Of a DNA stretch of 64,000 bases, positions 10,812 to 22,034 are shown in pieces. A program made the position numbers and the translations under genes. Position 1 is the first letter of the stretch. Every line of letters begins with the position of its first letter. This DNA comes from Adiantum capillus-veneris (taxonomy: Eukaryota > Streptophyta > Polypodiopsida > Polypodiales > Pteridaceae), in NCBI GenBank assembly GCA_014529385.2, contig CM043951.1:110815469-110879468 (forward strand), in the 5' to 3' direction. Under the pieces are notes generated by a model, which saw only the letters and a list, made by a program, of their open reading frames with translations, was not told where the DNA came from and searched no databases.

Positions 10812-12715
10812 ATGAATCGGGAGTTTGGTCCAGTCTTCAAAGGAGATGAAGATGCTGACGATTGGATTGCCGATTTTGAGCTATTTATGCTAGCAGTATT
10901 GTAGATGCCACGTGATGAAGCAAAGATCCAGATTCTACCTTGGTGCTGCGAGGTAAAGCAAAAGTTTGGTTTGATGGCTTAGAAGATGCACACAAGCAGA
11001 CTTGGACTGGATTTTGAGAGCACTTTCTACGAAGGTTTCGAAAGGTGGTGTCGGCTTCGAAAGCAGATGCAAAACTCAAAGGCTTGCAGCAAGAAGTAAG
11101 TGCAAATTTTGATGCTTTTGTTGATAAATTTGAAGCTTATTGGGGGGATTTTGCGGCTGCTACCCAAGCAACAAATGCGGGATATTTTAAGATGGAAAGG
11201 TTTCTTTCTTGCTTGCATCCCTATGTTCGTGAGAGAGTGGACTATGAAGATCCAAGGACTTATGACAAAGCTGTCAGAGTTGCCAGAGGAAAGAGTCGAA
11301 AGATGAAGAAGAAGATGGAGGCATGATTGCTACAGTCGGCAATCACGGTAGCCAGTGGACCTAGGCCCAAGCAAATTGATGAGCAGCAAGAGGTAAAATC
11401 TCCTTCTTTTATTGATATGCATTTGATCAAACTACGTGAAGCCGATGCGAGGCTAGAAGAGGTAGAACAAGTACCAGTAAGGGCTCAAAAGGTGCAGAGA
11501 GGCATATTCAGAGTGCCACTCAGCTTGCTTGCTCAAGAGGATGAGGTGATAGAAGATCTTAAAGAAGAGGTGTCAGTTCTAGAGCCAGCAACGAGGCTGA
11601 CAGCAAAGGTGCAAGAACCGACAAGATCATAGGAGGAGTCCGACGGTTCTCATAGCTCCAGCAGCAGTTTGGACACAGATAGCATGTGGGAGACAGAATC
11701 CATCTCTTCTAGGTATGAAAGTTATGATGTTTTTCATGTAGATGAAATGGAAAAAAATGTATGCGAGTTGCCTACCAGCTAGCTACATGACGTAGAAGAG
11801 AAGTATAGTGTTTCACCTTGTGTGAATCTACCAGTCGAGCAGCCTTCTCAAATGTCTTGTGATGGTGAGTCCCTATTGGAGGAAGAGGTATGGTTTGATT
11901 GTGCATCAGACCTAATTGAAGAGCAGGTGTCTAAGGATGACGAGCAGGAGCTAGAGACAATAGCAGAGGTATGTCAAGTTGATTTGTCTATGCAGGGGGT
12001 GGGGCAACCTTGTCTTGGGAGGCATGTAGAGCTGCAGAGTGAAGTTTCGGAGTTTGTGTATGGCCGTGGAGAGCTAGCTCCGGCAGATGACTCTATGGAA
12101 ACTGATACAGGTGCAGCCTATAAGGTAGAGGTTCCATGCAGAGAGGAAGGTGCCTCCAACCTTGCAGGAGATGAGGTATTTGATGAACAGGTTGAAGCTC
12201 TAACAGGTCATACTCATGGATGTGAAAAGTTGGTTTTGGATCCATTTTCAAAGGGTTTGGATACAGGTTTGCAAGGAAAACATGTTTGCTTGGCTATGCA
12301 GCAAGTGGAGGCAAATGGCAGGGTCTTGCTATTTTATGTGATGCTATGGATACATGTGTTATTGGAGGTTTCTTTACAGGTGTCTTTGTGTCAGTGGCGA
12401 GGCTTTTTTGAAGTGGACTATACCATGGAGGGTTCTGTAGCAGATGGTAGGATAGCTGCTTATGATTCAGGTTTCTCAAGTGATGGCAAGTATGCTTATA
12501 GCGGATACAAAGACTTATGGATGCAAGGTGACAAAGCTCCGTGCTATAAAGAGCTGGAAGGGTGGTGTGTCTATTGGCCTACAAGTGCAAAGGAAGGCTT
12601 GAAGTTACACGCTCTACAGGTGGATGGCCACGGCCAATGTTTTCTTTTTTACCCAGGTGGACTCTATGCCATGCTTGGGGAAGCCTTGAGCTTTCCATTT
12701 GACCCTGGCGGGTGA
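10812..12715 (+). pseudogene. Gag-like polyprotein of element E
   Basis: ATG at 10812 opens MNREFGPVFKGDEDADDWIA, a gypsy-type gag N-terminus. After a frame change near 10935, a Retrotrans_gag core is readable: KVWFDGLEDAHKQTW, FDAFVDKFEAYWGDF, CLHPYVRERVDYEDPRTYDK. From 11045 the same frame continues to 12715 with only three stops (near 11324, 11630 and 11779). It passes through a Glu/Ser/Asp-rich acidic region of about 450 codons with no recognisable domain. No CCHC knuckle, protease, RT or integrase is present. The acidic tail is unlike ordinary gag and its role is unknown. Confidence 0.6.
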
Positions 12716-12852
12716 TGCAATAGCAGATGATTTTCTCTCTATCTCCATCCTATCTATAAAGCCGCTATATTATCATTTTTCTTATGCAGTCTATGTAGCT
12801 ATGTTATATCATTCTCTCTATACATACTTATTTTACCTAAATAATGCTATGG

Positions 12853-12888
12853 TTGAGCATGAATGCTCAACGAGGGGGTGGGCAATGA
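12853..12888 (+). other. PPT region of element E
   Basis: GAGCATGAATGCTCAACGAG, then a run GGGGGTGGGCAATGA, directly precedes the 3' LTR (TGG at 12889). The CATGAATG block is shared with D, A and F just before their 3' LTRs. Confidence 0.6.
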
Positions 12889-14988
12889 TGGTGCGCCCAA
12901 GGTGTGTCGGGCCATGGGAGGTGCCAGCAGAGCAAGTGCATGACATTAGGTAGGGTGATCGGAGAATGCTTCAGCAGGTAGCAGATGCAGATTTGAGCAA
13001 GTGCCATTGAGATATGTATGCCATATATGACACTTCGCAAGTCAACTCATGGTTTTTTGGAGCTCTACTAGTCGAAAGCTTAACGTCGTGTGTGCCAATT
13101 CGGTGGACAAGTTCACCGAGATCGAAGATTGTGATGGTCTTGGCAGTCATCACTTTGTCGCTGGGTATCTCGATGCCCCGATATTGTCTATGCGGAGATA
13201 CATGTGTTTTTTTGCGGCTATGTTGACCTTGGTGCAAGAGCAAAGATCATCGTGCTAAGGGATGAAAAGCTATACATGGATGGTTGACCGCGAGAGTCAC
13301 TATTTAGGGGAATCTCTTTGGTGATCAGATCGGAATCAAGGTGTGCGGAATTGACTGTGACCCGTTTGCCTCGTCGTGGGATTGTCCACACTAAAGATTA
13401 TGTTTATGAAGGCTTTGTTGGATCGGCAACTTTTGGCGTGTGAAAGGGGGCCATGACACCCAATATAAAAAAAACGACGAGCTGCAGTTGATGCAGGTGG
13501 CGGGCTGCTTGAAGGAAAGCAGCGCCACTTGGAGGTTTGCATGAGGGGGGTGCCACTCAGGAAAAGCCGAGAACAAGGAGGCCAGGTGGAGGGGCTCGCC
13601 ATAGGTACCTTCGAGGTGGAGTAGACAAGGAGTTGGAGCCGCCAAGGGGCAGGCCAGACCAGAGAAGTCGGGTGGTTTTGAAGGCAGAGAAGGAGATGAG
13701 CAAGGCCTACCGACAGTGGAAGGGGATGCAGGTAATGGCGGCCATATCACAAGTGGGAGTGGCCAGGGCGTGAGCCAGAGAATGAGCCGCCAACGGCCTG
13801 CATGAAGGAAGAGGCCGCCAGAGGGCCGGCGAGGAGCAGAAGAAGGAGGTGGCTTTTCAAGGGCTGAGGGGTGCGGTGCCATTTGAGAAGAGGGAGTGGG
13901 TGCACGGACAGGTCTGCAGGCTGCAAGAGGCCGGCAAGAGGAGGGCCGCCAGTGATTGGGGGCCTCAAGGGAGCACTGCAGAGGAGGAGAGGGAGCCAAA
14001 GGTATGGAAGGGAGCATGAGGGAAATTGGTTGCAATGCATGAGAGCAGGGAGGTGTGTCTACTGTGCAGAGGAGGAAGCTATTGAGGGGAAAATCATTAC
14101 CTTTGGTTGCTATTGGTAGCCAAGGGACAAGGCAATTGGACTGCTATTGATACAAGAGAAGGTGCTGTGAGCATAGCAGCAAGAAAACCGTGCTAAGTTG
14201 AGAGGAAGTGCTGGTTGAAGGAAATGCATGAAAGGGGAGTGGTGAGTTCTAATGGTTGAAGAGGCTTGCCTTCGGGGGCTGCAAGCAAGGTCGTGAGTTG
14301 TAGGTTGGTGGACGCCAAGAGAGGACACAAGAGATGCTGCGGGAGCTATCTAGGTGCATAAAGAGGTGAAGATGCAATCTATCTAGAGCCGGGCCAAAGA
14401 ATTGAAGGGTTGCACGAAGAGGAGGAGAAAATCCGGGCCATTCCCTTACTCATAACCCACCAAGGGCTCGTTGAAAGCTTCACCAAGGAGCATGTTTTTT
14501 TGAAACCCATCAGTATAGTGCTTGCTCTAATTTAAGCCAAATGAATTATCTCTAGTCTCCATATGCTTGTTGTTTTTCGTGGACATGTATCATTTTTCTT
14601 TCCCCCTTACACATGCTTATGTGGATGTCATATATGTGAGTGGATCTTGTGTGTGGGTACTCTCTATCTAAGTGTGGCGTATACCAGTCATTTCAAAGTG
14701 TCTGTGTATGCCAATGGTTATGAAAGTATCCGTATGTGTTGGCCTACTCTTGATTACATATTTATGGGATCGGGTGCTCTTAAGGGTTGAGGCTTGGTGC
14801 TATGATTGCATGATGGGAGGTTGGGTATGGGCAATCGGGGATGGTCAGGTTTGAGCAAGTTCAATAGTCAATTGCAAATCAGGTTTCTAGATGTGTGTTA
14901 GCTAGGGGATAGGGGTGTTGTGAGATCACTGGGCTATAGAGAGGCATTCAGTTAGTGTGCTGGTGGTTTTCCCATTTCCCCCTTTCCA
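12889..14988 (+). repeat. 3' LTR of element E
   Basis: 2.10-kb partner of 3038-5074, uninterrupted. It starts TGGTGCGCCC after the G-rich tract and ends CTTTCCA before the ACGT target duplication. Confidence 0.85.
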
Positions 14989-14992
14989 ACGT

Positions 14993-15343
14993 TGTTGCGT
15001 GCATTTTGAGGTTCCCGTTTCTTGTAACAATTGTAAATATGGGCTTGAGATAGACTTTCATTAGAGTGTTTGGACATGTTCTTTTGGGTTTTTATGATTG
15101 ATTTTGCAAGCGTGTGTACATGCAGTGCAAGTCGCTAGCGTAGTGCTAGCGGTTTAGTTATTTTAAGTGCTCGTATGTAGGCTATTTGAGGTGCTTCTTG
15201 TATATAATCAAAATGCACGTTAAAACTTAAAAAAATTCAGTCAAATATGAGAATTTTGTAGGTCTTGGGCCATTGTGCCTTCTCCATGCTTTTGGATGCA
15301 GTTTTTTTCCCTCAACTAGCCTTGCCTATGTGTAGTCGGGCCA
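14993..15343. other. Unassigned spacer
   Basis: About 350 bp between the end of E and the first LTR of D. AT-rich, with no ORF of note and no motif that I recognise. It may belong to the older element that received E. Confidence 0.4.
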
Positions 15344-15714
15344 TGGCAGGTTGCTGTCCGCACCAATTTCGCACATAGAGGTGCATAGATTTGAAATTTG
15401 TGGTCTTAAAAAATTTTGTTGCAAAACATGCAAAGAATTTTGAGGCTTAAAATCATCCCTTTGGAGTTGTGGTTTGGGAGATAAAATCTATTCCCCACAA
15501 GGTACATGATATGGCATCGCGCAGGCAGTTTGGTGTGTGGTAGGTTGTGAAATCTCTCGTTTGGTGGTGTGTCTACACTTTAAAATTTTGATTTTGATGA
15601 GTTATTTGGTGAAGGGTAAAGCTCTATTCCTCAAGTGCATTGGTTGGCATGTGTTGTAAATCCATGCCAGGACAGGTGTTTCCTAGTTCCCATGGCGGTC
15701 TTTTGGGTAGGCGT
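15344..15714 (+). repeat. LTR of D, first copy, left part
   Basis: Matches 40448-40820 in order: CATAGAGGTG, TGGTTTGGGAGATA, TTGGTGAAGG, CTCAAGTGCATTGGTTGG. It is cut by element A after TTTTGGGTAGGCGT. Confidence 0.7.
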
Positions 15715-16891
15715 TGTTAGGAGTTTTTTGGAAGAAGTGATTACGCATATGTACATACAGATGCATGGTTCATCAAATAAATAATTGCCCATTGTCCATA
15801 GCCAGGTGGTTACGTGGGGTCCACATGTGTCCAGATAGGACAATGTGTACATAGTACAGTCACCAGTATCAGTGTGTTTTTTCTATATTAATGAGGAGTT
15901 GGTAGAGCATAAAACTTCTAGAGGAAGCTATCAGCGGGCCGACACCATGAGGTAAGCAGGTGCATCAAGTGGCATCCAATGGCGTCAGGAGGACGAATGG
16001 GATCAAGACTTACACATGGATAAGTGAGGACACAACGGGAGTGTTTTCTTGTGATGAATTGTGCAAAAAGGTCATTGTGAGAACTATATTTGGGGGCCAC
16101 TTTATGTGATTGCGGGATGCATTATTGAGAAAAGTTGAGTGCCAAGTGTGCGGATGGATGTACAAGGGTAACAGAAACGCACTGCGTGGCCATTTTTTGG
16201 CCTGTTCGGGATCCGTTTGAGGTCAATCAAAAGGCCAAAGGTTCGCAAGAGATAAAGTGAAGTGTGTTCGCAAGAGATAAAGTGAAGTGTGGACATTAAA
16301 AATCTGGAGAAATACCAAAAAAAACATGGAGAGAAGAGGAGAAATAGCCGCAAGTCAATTTTTGCTATTTTTGGAGCCTGTTTTGGCCATAAACTGCTCA
16401 TCCGAGCTCGGATTTGAGCACTTTGATATTGTAGACTGGCGTTTTTGATCGTTCCGGATGCAATGAAGTTGTCCATTTTACCAAATTTCTCACTATTTTC
16501 TTGCTATTTTGGTTGTGTAAGTTTCTCTTGTGAGCGAAGCCTCTGCTCAAATTTATGATTGTATCTGGCATATTTCATCCATATGGTGTGAGCTATTTGC
16601 CCCATTGGTGTCGGCCCAAGATCAATTGTATCTAAGCATAAAAAATCTTCCTCCTTTGAGCTAATTTGTGTGTGTATGTGTGTGTGTGTCTCTCTCTCTC
16701 TATTGAGTGGGCAGATGGATAGTCTCTCTCCTCTCACTCCATCAGTGTGTTCCCTATCTCGACCAGGTGGATTGTGTAAGCCGAGTGGTGCTTTATAATG
16801 TGCGTGTGTATGTGTGTGTGTATGTGTGTTATCCCAAGAGTGTGTGTCGGGTGATTATAGAGGCATTGTGTGTGTTTCCATCCCGCTCACA
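15715..16891 (+). repeat. 5' LTR of A
   Basis: 1,177 bp, collinear with 37695-38946. It includes short GT/CT runs at 16666-16702 and 16800-16830 where the 3' LTR has long pure (GT)n arrays. Confidence 0.85.
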
Positions 16892-16897
16892 TTCTTT

Positions 16898-16914
16898 TGA
16901 CACCCCCACGGAGG
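16898..16914 (+). other. PBS-like site of A
   Basis: TGACACCCCCACGGAGG starts 6 nt after the LTR end, the same offset as TGGTACCCCC in D. tRNA not identified. Confidence 0.45.
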
Positions 16915-17920
16915 ATCTTCTTCGTGTACCTTCTTCACCTTCGAGATTACAGGTTATAGGTTACAGGTTACAGGTACAGGTATAGGTGATTCACACAGGT
17001 ACATGTAGCTGGAGTAGAGTTATATACTGGCAAGTGGGAGTCACTTGCAGTCGTCGTGGATATGCATCATTTGGCGCCTATTTGAGCGCATTGTCTGGTA
17101 TTATATGTTACTTGTGGATACTGCCATCGTACGCCTTTGTGGAGCCATACTTGGTTTTATTTGGCAGTCCCAACCATTTTTGAAACTTAGTCTGGAAGAT
17201 AGTCATTTCTCAGACTTGACTATACGAGATTTGCATAAGTCTTTGTGAGAGGGTCGTGGTGAGGTTTTATTGAGCTAAGAGATTCTCGAGTGTGAGACCC
17301 TTTTGATGATACAGGTCGGTGGAGCACCCTTTTCGTGACCTCGTCATAGGCTATGTACTAGTGATTCCTACTTGATGCTTGGGTACCATTGTTGGCAGGT
17401 TATGCATATATATACAGTTGATATTTTGGATTTTTACTGCTCAAAATATGTAGAAACTCTGCCAAAATTTTTCCAAGTTGTGATGGCTGGTTTTTTGGTC
17501 TTTTGAGCCATTTATATTATTATGTAGCTGAAATTTTGGCAAAATCAGAGGGTAATTAGTCAAGTGTGCTTTCTTGGGAGCTGCATGGATGACTTTTAAT
17601 GGATAATCACGACGGACCTCAATTCACTCCTTTTTATTTTGCACAAAGAATCTAGATAAATGTTCATGTGGACAAGAAGATTTTTACCAACATTGCATAG
17701 TCTTTATGTTTGGGCCAAGAAGATTAAGAGAAATACTAGAATCTCCTTTGCCTGTTGTTATTTTGATTATTAACTATGAAAACTTATTTGATGTGCATGT
17801 GTTCATCCTTTTCTAAAAGCTTAAGCTCCATTGAAGTTTCTGGGATTGAGTCAGTAAAACGTTTTGCCTTCTTGCACCTGTGTTAGAAGGGGTTCTCAAA
17901 GCATCGAAACTGGGGTAGTC
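16915..17920. other. Leader region of A
   Basis: About 1 kb between PBS and gag ATG with no long ORF. It has a short tandem run (GTTACAGGTTACAGGTACAG-type) near 16950-16985. Confidence 0.5.
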
Positions 17921-18900
17921 ATGGCTTTGTCTTATCCGGAATTTCATGGAAGAAGTGATGAAGATGTGGAAGACTTTTGGAAAAGATGGGGGTTGCCTGC
18001 ATTAGCAATCAGATTCATGATCCAGTGCAGACGTTACATCTTCTCCAGATTTGTTTGAAGAGTGAAGCACGAGTTTGGTCCAAAGCATTTGAAGAGGAGT
18101 CGTGTGTGGCTAATCCACCTGTGAGATTAAGTTGGGATACTCTACGGCATGGATTGGAAGTGGAGTTTGTTAAGACAGAAGATCCTGACAAAGTGTGGCA
18201 AGAAGTACAGAGTTTGGTGCAAAGGAAAGGTGAGCCAGTAGATGCGTGCATACGTGCTTGGCTGGGAGCGGATGTGCAAAGCCTTAGCACCACAGGTACC
18301 CCCACCTGACATGATGAAGAAGGAAAAGTGCTAATATACGTTGGAGAGTGGAGCTAAAGAAGCCTAGGACATATGAAGATGCACTAGAGGTAGCGAGGAA
18401 CAAAGAGTGGAAGCTGAGAAGAATGAGTCGGCTAGGAGGAGAGTCTTTGCCTAAGAGGTCTAAGTTTCAGCCTATGGATTCTTTGCAAGGTCGCATGCCA
18501 GGGGTTCATCATGAACCAGTGGTTTCTGTTACATCGTTAGGTTATGCCAGCAGTGGTCACTACAGTCATGCAAGATGATGGGATAAGGTAAGACATGAGG
18601 CAAGTGGTAGATTTAATGAAGAATCTCAGTCTAAACATGCTAGGTAATGTGGGAAATAATTGAGGTCGTGTGAGGTTTGCAAATCAGTCAGGAGGTGAAG
18701 AAAAACCGAGGAATGGTGTTGGACAAAGCAATGGTAGGGTTTAGAGGCAGACGCCCACGTGTTATACTTGCGGAGAGTTGGGCCACATTAGCCCGCAATG
18801 TGATAAGCCACCAAGGATGGGAGGAGACATGTATCCATTGCCAAGACAGGTGCTAGTTAGGTCAAATGATAATGGCCTTGAAATTAAGGGAGAAGAAGGA
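17921..18900 (+). pseudogene. Gag of element A, 5' portion
   Basis: ATG 17921 opens MALSYPEFHGRSDEDVEDF. After a frame change near 17975 the gag core continues (QTLHLLQICLKSEARVW, EDPDKVWQEVQSLVQRKGEP). A further frame gives KKPRTYEDALEVARNKEWKL. A canonical zinc knuckle CYTCGELGHISPQC lies at 18760-18801. Gag packages element RNA into particles; the knuckle binds RNA. Copia B interrupts the frame at 18906, and the tail resumes at 35218 (NPRGKGKKKVISVVTLEKAA). Confidence 0.75.
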
Positions 18901-18905
18901 ACCAG

Positions 18906-19131
18906 TGTTGGGATTAAAGCCCAAGTGGCCTCTTATACGGATATGGCCGGCGACCCACCTAACTCACTTATCACTAACACTTTATATGCTCACTTATACT
19001 TGTGTGGATAATAAGATTTGGGAGATAAACCTTCAACGAATTCTCTGTGTACTGTGTAAGCTCTCTGTCTGTGTATCTTTGTGTGTGTGTATATGTGTGT
19101 GAGTCGATCTAAGCTCCGCTCCGCGACTTCA
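18906..19131 (+). repeat. 5' LTR of copia B
   Basis: 226 bp. The 3' LTR is 314 bp, mainly because of a long (GT)n(GA)n array at the place where this copy has GTGTGTGTATATGTGTGTGA. Confidence 0.92.
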
Positions 19132-19133
19132 AT

Positions 19134-19145
19134 TGGTATCAGAGC
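19134..19145 (+). other. Primer-binding site of copia B
   Basis: TGGTATCAGAGC lies 2 nt after the LTR. It complements the 3' end of plant initiator tRNA-Met, the usual copia primer. Confidence 0.9.
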
Positions 19146-20138
19146 AAGGTTCATTGCGTTTTTGTGTAATCGCGCGCGTGCACTTTTCAGGCAGATTCAA
19201 GATCCGGAGCTTGGAAATTCACACTCAGAGTATTTCCATTAGGTCACATGGAGTTTTACCCCCCTTTTGAAGTTGTTTATGCCCTCAGAATTTTGTTCTG
19301 AGCACTACATCAAAAGATAGGTTTCCACCACAAAGAAACCCGTCTTGTGTAGATTGGCAAGTAGAAGGTGGTCGGCATCAATATCGGCATCGACATACAT
19401 CACTCATTAGTCTTCAAAGCATCATCTATAGACCAAGTACCCATATATATCATTAGATATATATATTGCAGTCTGTATTGCTACTTCTTGTGCTTGCCAG
19501 GTTCTAGGGGAGGTGTGGCCATACGAGGGCTTGACACCACTAGCATGTATTGCAGATTGATGTATTGTGATTATGGATCTACTAGTTATGAGTCACGCTA
19601 GCAGACAGACCGCCGCACAGGTCATAGGACAGTGATTGGTCTATTGAAGTATGTATGCTAGTTTTGGGCAGTTTGTTCAGCCATCTGAGAGGGTCGTGTG
19701 TGAGGTTTTTTGAAGCCAAGCACTGGGGGCTGGGTTACCCAGTGTGAGGTGGATTAGGTTGCTGGAGTTCCCCTCTACACGCATCCTCTTCGGCGACTTT
19801 TATCCCATAGGATGTATGACTTTGTGTAGACACTGGACTGCATCTTATGCGTCATGTCGTTGATCGCCCAGACAGGAGACAGTGTATGCTTATATGATAG
19901 CATATTACAAAGATTTTTAGATTTTTCACTGGTCAGCTATTTATGATTGTTTTTTAGCTATCTTTTGGTTTCCAAAGCTCAGTTTACAAGGGAGACTCTG
20001 TCAAAATTTTTCAAAATACTGATAGTTCTTGAGGAGAGGTGTTCAGCTTGTTGTTTACAACTTGTTTATTGTGTACAGAGGCCAGTTTACAGGGGAAACT
20101 CTCCCTGATCTTTCCCATGAGTAAACAGGTTGGTAGAC
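19146..20138. other. Long leader of copia B
   Basis: About 1 kb without a supported ORF between the PBS and the gag ATG. Longer than the leader of most small copia elements. AT-rich, no structured repeat seen. Confidence 0.5.
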
Positions 20139-20318
20139 ATGGCATCTTCTCAAAGTGAGACTCTTTACAACATAAAGAAGATGGATGGCACAAACTTTCC
20201 ATTCTGGAAGAAGCAGATTTGGTAGGTCTTGGTGCAGAAAAACAAGTGAAGCCACTGAAGCTCAAAGGGGAGAGACCAGAAGGTATGGTTGAAGATGAGT
20301 GGGAAGAGCTTAACTAGT
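20139..20318 (+). pseudogene. Copia B gag, N-terminal part
   Basis: ATG 20139 opens MASSQSETLYNIKKMDGTNF, then PFWKKQIW and a TAG at 20223. The later EDEWEEL segment is in a different frame. Gypsy C inserted at CTAGT (20314-20318); gag resumes at 31056. Confidence 0.75.
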
Positions 20319-20643
20319 TGTTAACCCTCACGGCTCACGGACACCCCATCACCTACGACGGACGTGTATTATGTATTTGGTAGAGTCAGGTACCGGGCTT
20401 GTCGAACCAATAGGAAAAGGGTAAGAGTGATCGCCGATGAGAGGCGCACTCTAACTGGGACATTCAAGGGATTAGTTGGCTAAGCATGGGCGCCCAAGTG
20501 TGAATGGGGTGAGCTCATATAAAAGCCAACTAAACCTAAAATTCACTCACTCTCTCATTTGTGCAATAGAAGAGTGCTCTTGCTCCATCTCCATCTCCAT
20601 CTCCATCTTCTTCTTCTTCACCTCCTCGTGTGTGTGTGCATGT

Positions 20644-20714
<71 letters not shown>

Positions 20715-20957
20715 TGTGTGCGATCGAGCATTACGAAGGCACGACGGCGGCGAAGCGGTTGAGCGCGGCACGACTGCAGCTTCTTCTTCATCGCGGCGAG
20801 AAATCCTCCACGGCAGGAGCATAGAACGGTGAGTGACACACCATTGCCCTCTTTTGAGCTTGCTAGATTAGTCTTGTTGTGTGCTTGGAGCCATTTGTGG
20901 CTCGCACACGGTGTATCGGCAAGTCCCTTGCTTCGACAGTGCAGCAAGGAGCACACA
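20319..20957 (+). repeat. 5' LTR of C
   Basis: 639 bp with TATAAAAG at 20518-20525 and a (GT)n(GA)n run at 20630-20707, which is longer here than in the 3' LTR. Confidence 0.93.
20518..20525 (+). promoter_or_regulatory. TATA box in LTR of C
   Basis: TATAAAAG within CATATAAAAGCC. The same motif is at 30657-30664 in the 3' LTR, placed as an LTR promoter should be. Confidence 0.6.
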
Positions 20958-20961
20958 TTTT

Positions 20962-20979
20962 TGGCGCCACTGCCGGGGA
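20962..20979 (+). other. Primer-binding site of C
   Basis: TGGCGCCACTGCCGGGGA lies 4 nt after the LTR. It matches the complement of the plant tRNA-Asp 3' end except at about two positions. Confidence 0.75.
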
Positions 20980-22034
20980 ATCGCCCTGCACTAAGCCCAA
21001 GAGGCACTTTGTGCTTCTCCTATGAGTTGTTTGTAGTAGGAAAGAAGAGAAAGAGGAAGAGGAATGAGTTGTTTTTCTGTAAGTTGTTAATTTCTGTGTT
21101 GTCTGCAAGTTCTGTGCTTTCTGCATAATGTTGTGTTTTCTGTTTGCACACAGTCTTTGCACAATTAGTAGTCGTTAGCTTGTTTGCAGTGAATGAATAA
21201 GTAGAAAGGCAGTTAGCAATTTCTGCTTGCACACAGTCTGCACACAGTTTCTGTCAAGGTTTGCCTGCACACAGTCTTTGCACAGTAAGGTAGTGAGAGA
21301 GGAAGTAGGTGGACAGTTAGCTCACTGTCAGTAGGCAGTTAACAGACAGATTAGTTAGTAGATTAGTTAGTGGTTAGCAGCACTGTTAGTAAGTAGATAA
21401 GGTAGTGAGCTGTCTGTGAGCTGTGAGCTGTTGACTGGGAGGGTAGGTAGGTGACAGTGTGTGTGGCCAAGAAAGGGTCACCGAAACCGCGCGCGGTTAT
21501 CGCCTTTTTTTTTTTTTTAACCGAAAATATTTAAGCGTGAGTGACTGGGGGGCTACACTAAAATTTTGATCGGGATCGGTTCCCCAAGCCCAAGCCCAAG
21601 CCCAGGCCCAGGCCCAAGCCTCAATCCTCAGTCTTATGATATATACTAGACTCACTCTTATATATATATACCCTACCCCCTCAAGAAGGAATGAGAGCAT
21701 GTGGGGCAAGTCCTCCACTCTCCTCCCTTCTCTTCCCACTTGCACCCTTAGACTTTCTAATTTGGGCCTAGTTTCCTACTAGAAATTGACGGTTTTAGGG
21801 ATTCCGAGGGCATAAAGTGACCAAACGGAGGGCTGTAAAGCACGGCATGTCCCTCTGACCGAGACGCTCGTTTTGAGCTATCATACGTTCTATTCTATAG
21901 CTGGGTCAGAAAAAAAGGACCAAAAAATCAAAAAATAAATAAATAAGAAAAGACTTGGGTTGCAAAACACCCAAAATTACTAGGTGAGCAGCCTTCACGG
22001 GCCCTCACTGACACTTCTAGGGGATCCAAGTCAT
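20980..22034. other. Leader of C
   Basis: About 1 kb without a supported gene. It contains repeated GCACACAGTCTTTGCACA-type units (21140-21295), repeated GTTAG/GTCTG-rich stretches, a T15 run near 21505, and a hexamer array of CCCAAG/CCCAGG (21583-21619). Confidence 0.6.

Larger units (their letters stand above)
3038..14988 (+). mobile_element. Non-autonomous LTR retrotransposon E (LARD-like)
   Basis: Two long direct repeats (3038-5074 and 12889-14988) bound a region with only a gag-like frame and no protease, RT or integrase. The repeats begin TGGTGCGCCC and end CTTTCCA. The 4-bp sequence ACGT lies just outside both ends (3034-3037 and 14989-14992), as a target-site duplication should. About 5.68 kb of the 11.95-kb span is the later CACTA insertion, so the element itself was about 6.3 kb. 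It must have relied on enzymes from another element. Its PBS-like and PPT-proximal motifs resemble those of gypsy elements A and F. Confidence 0.85.
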
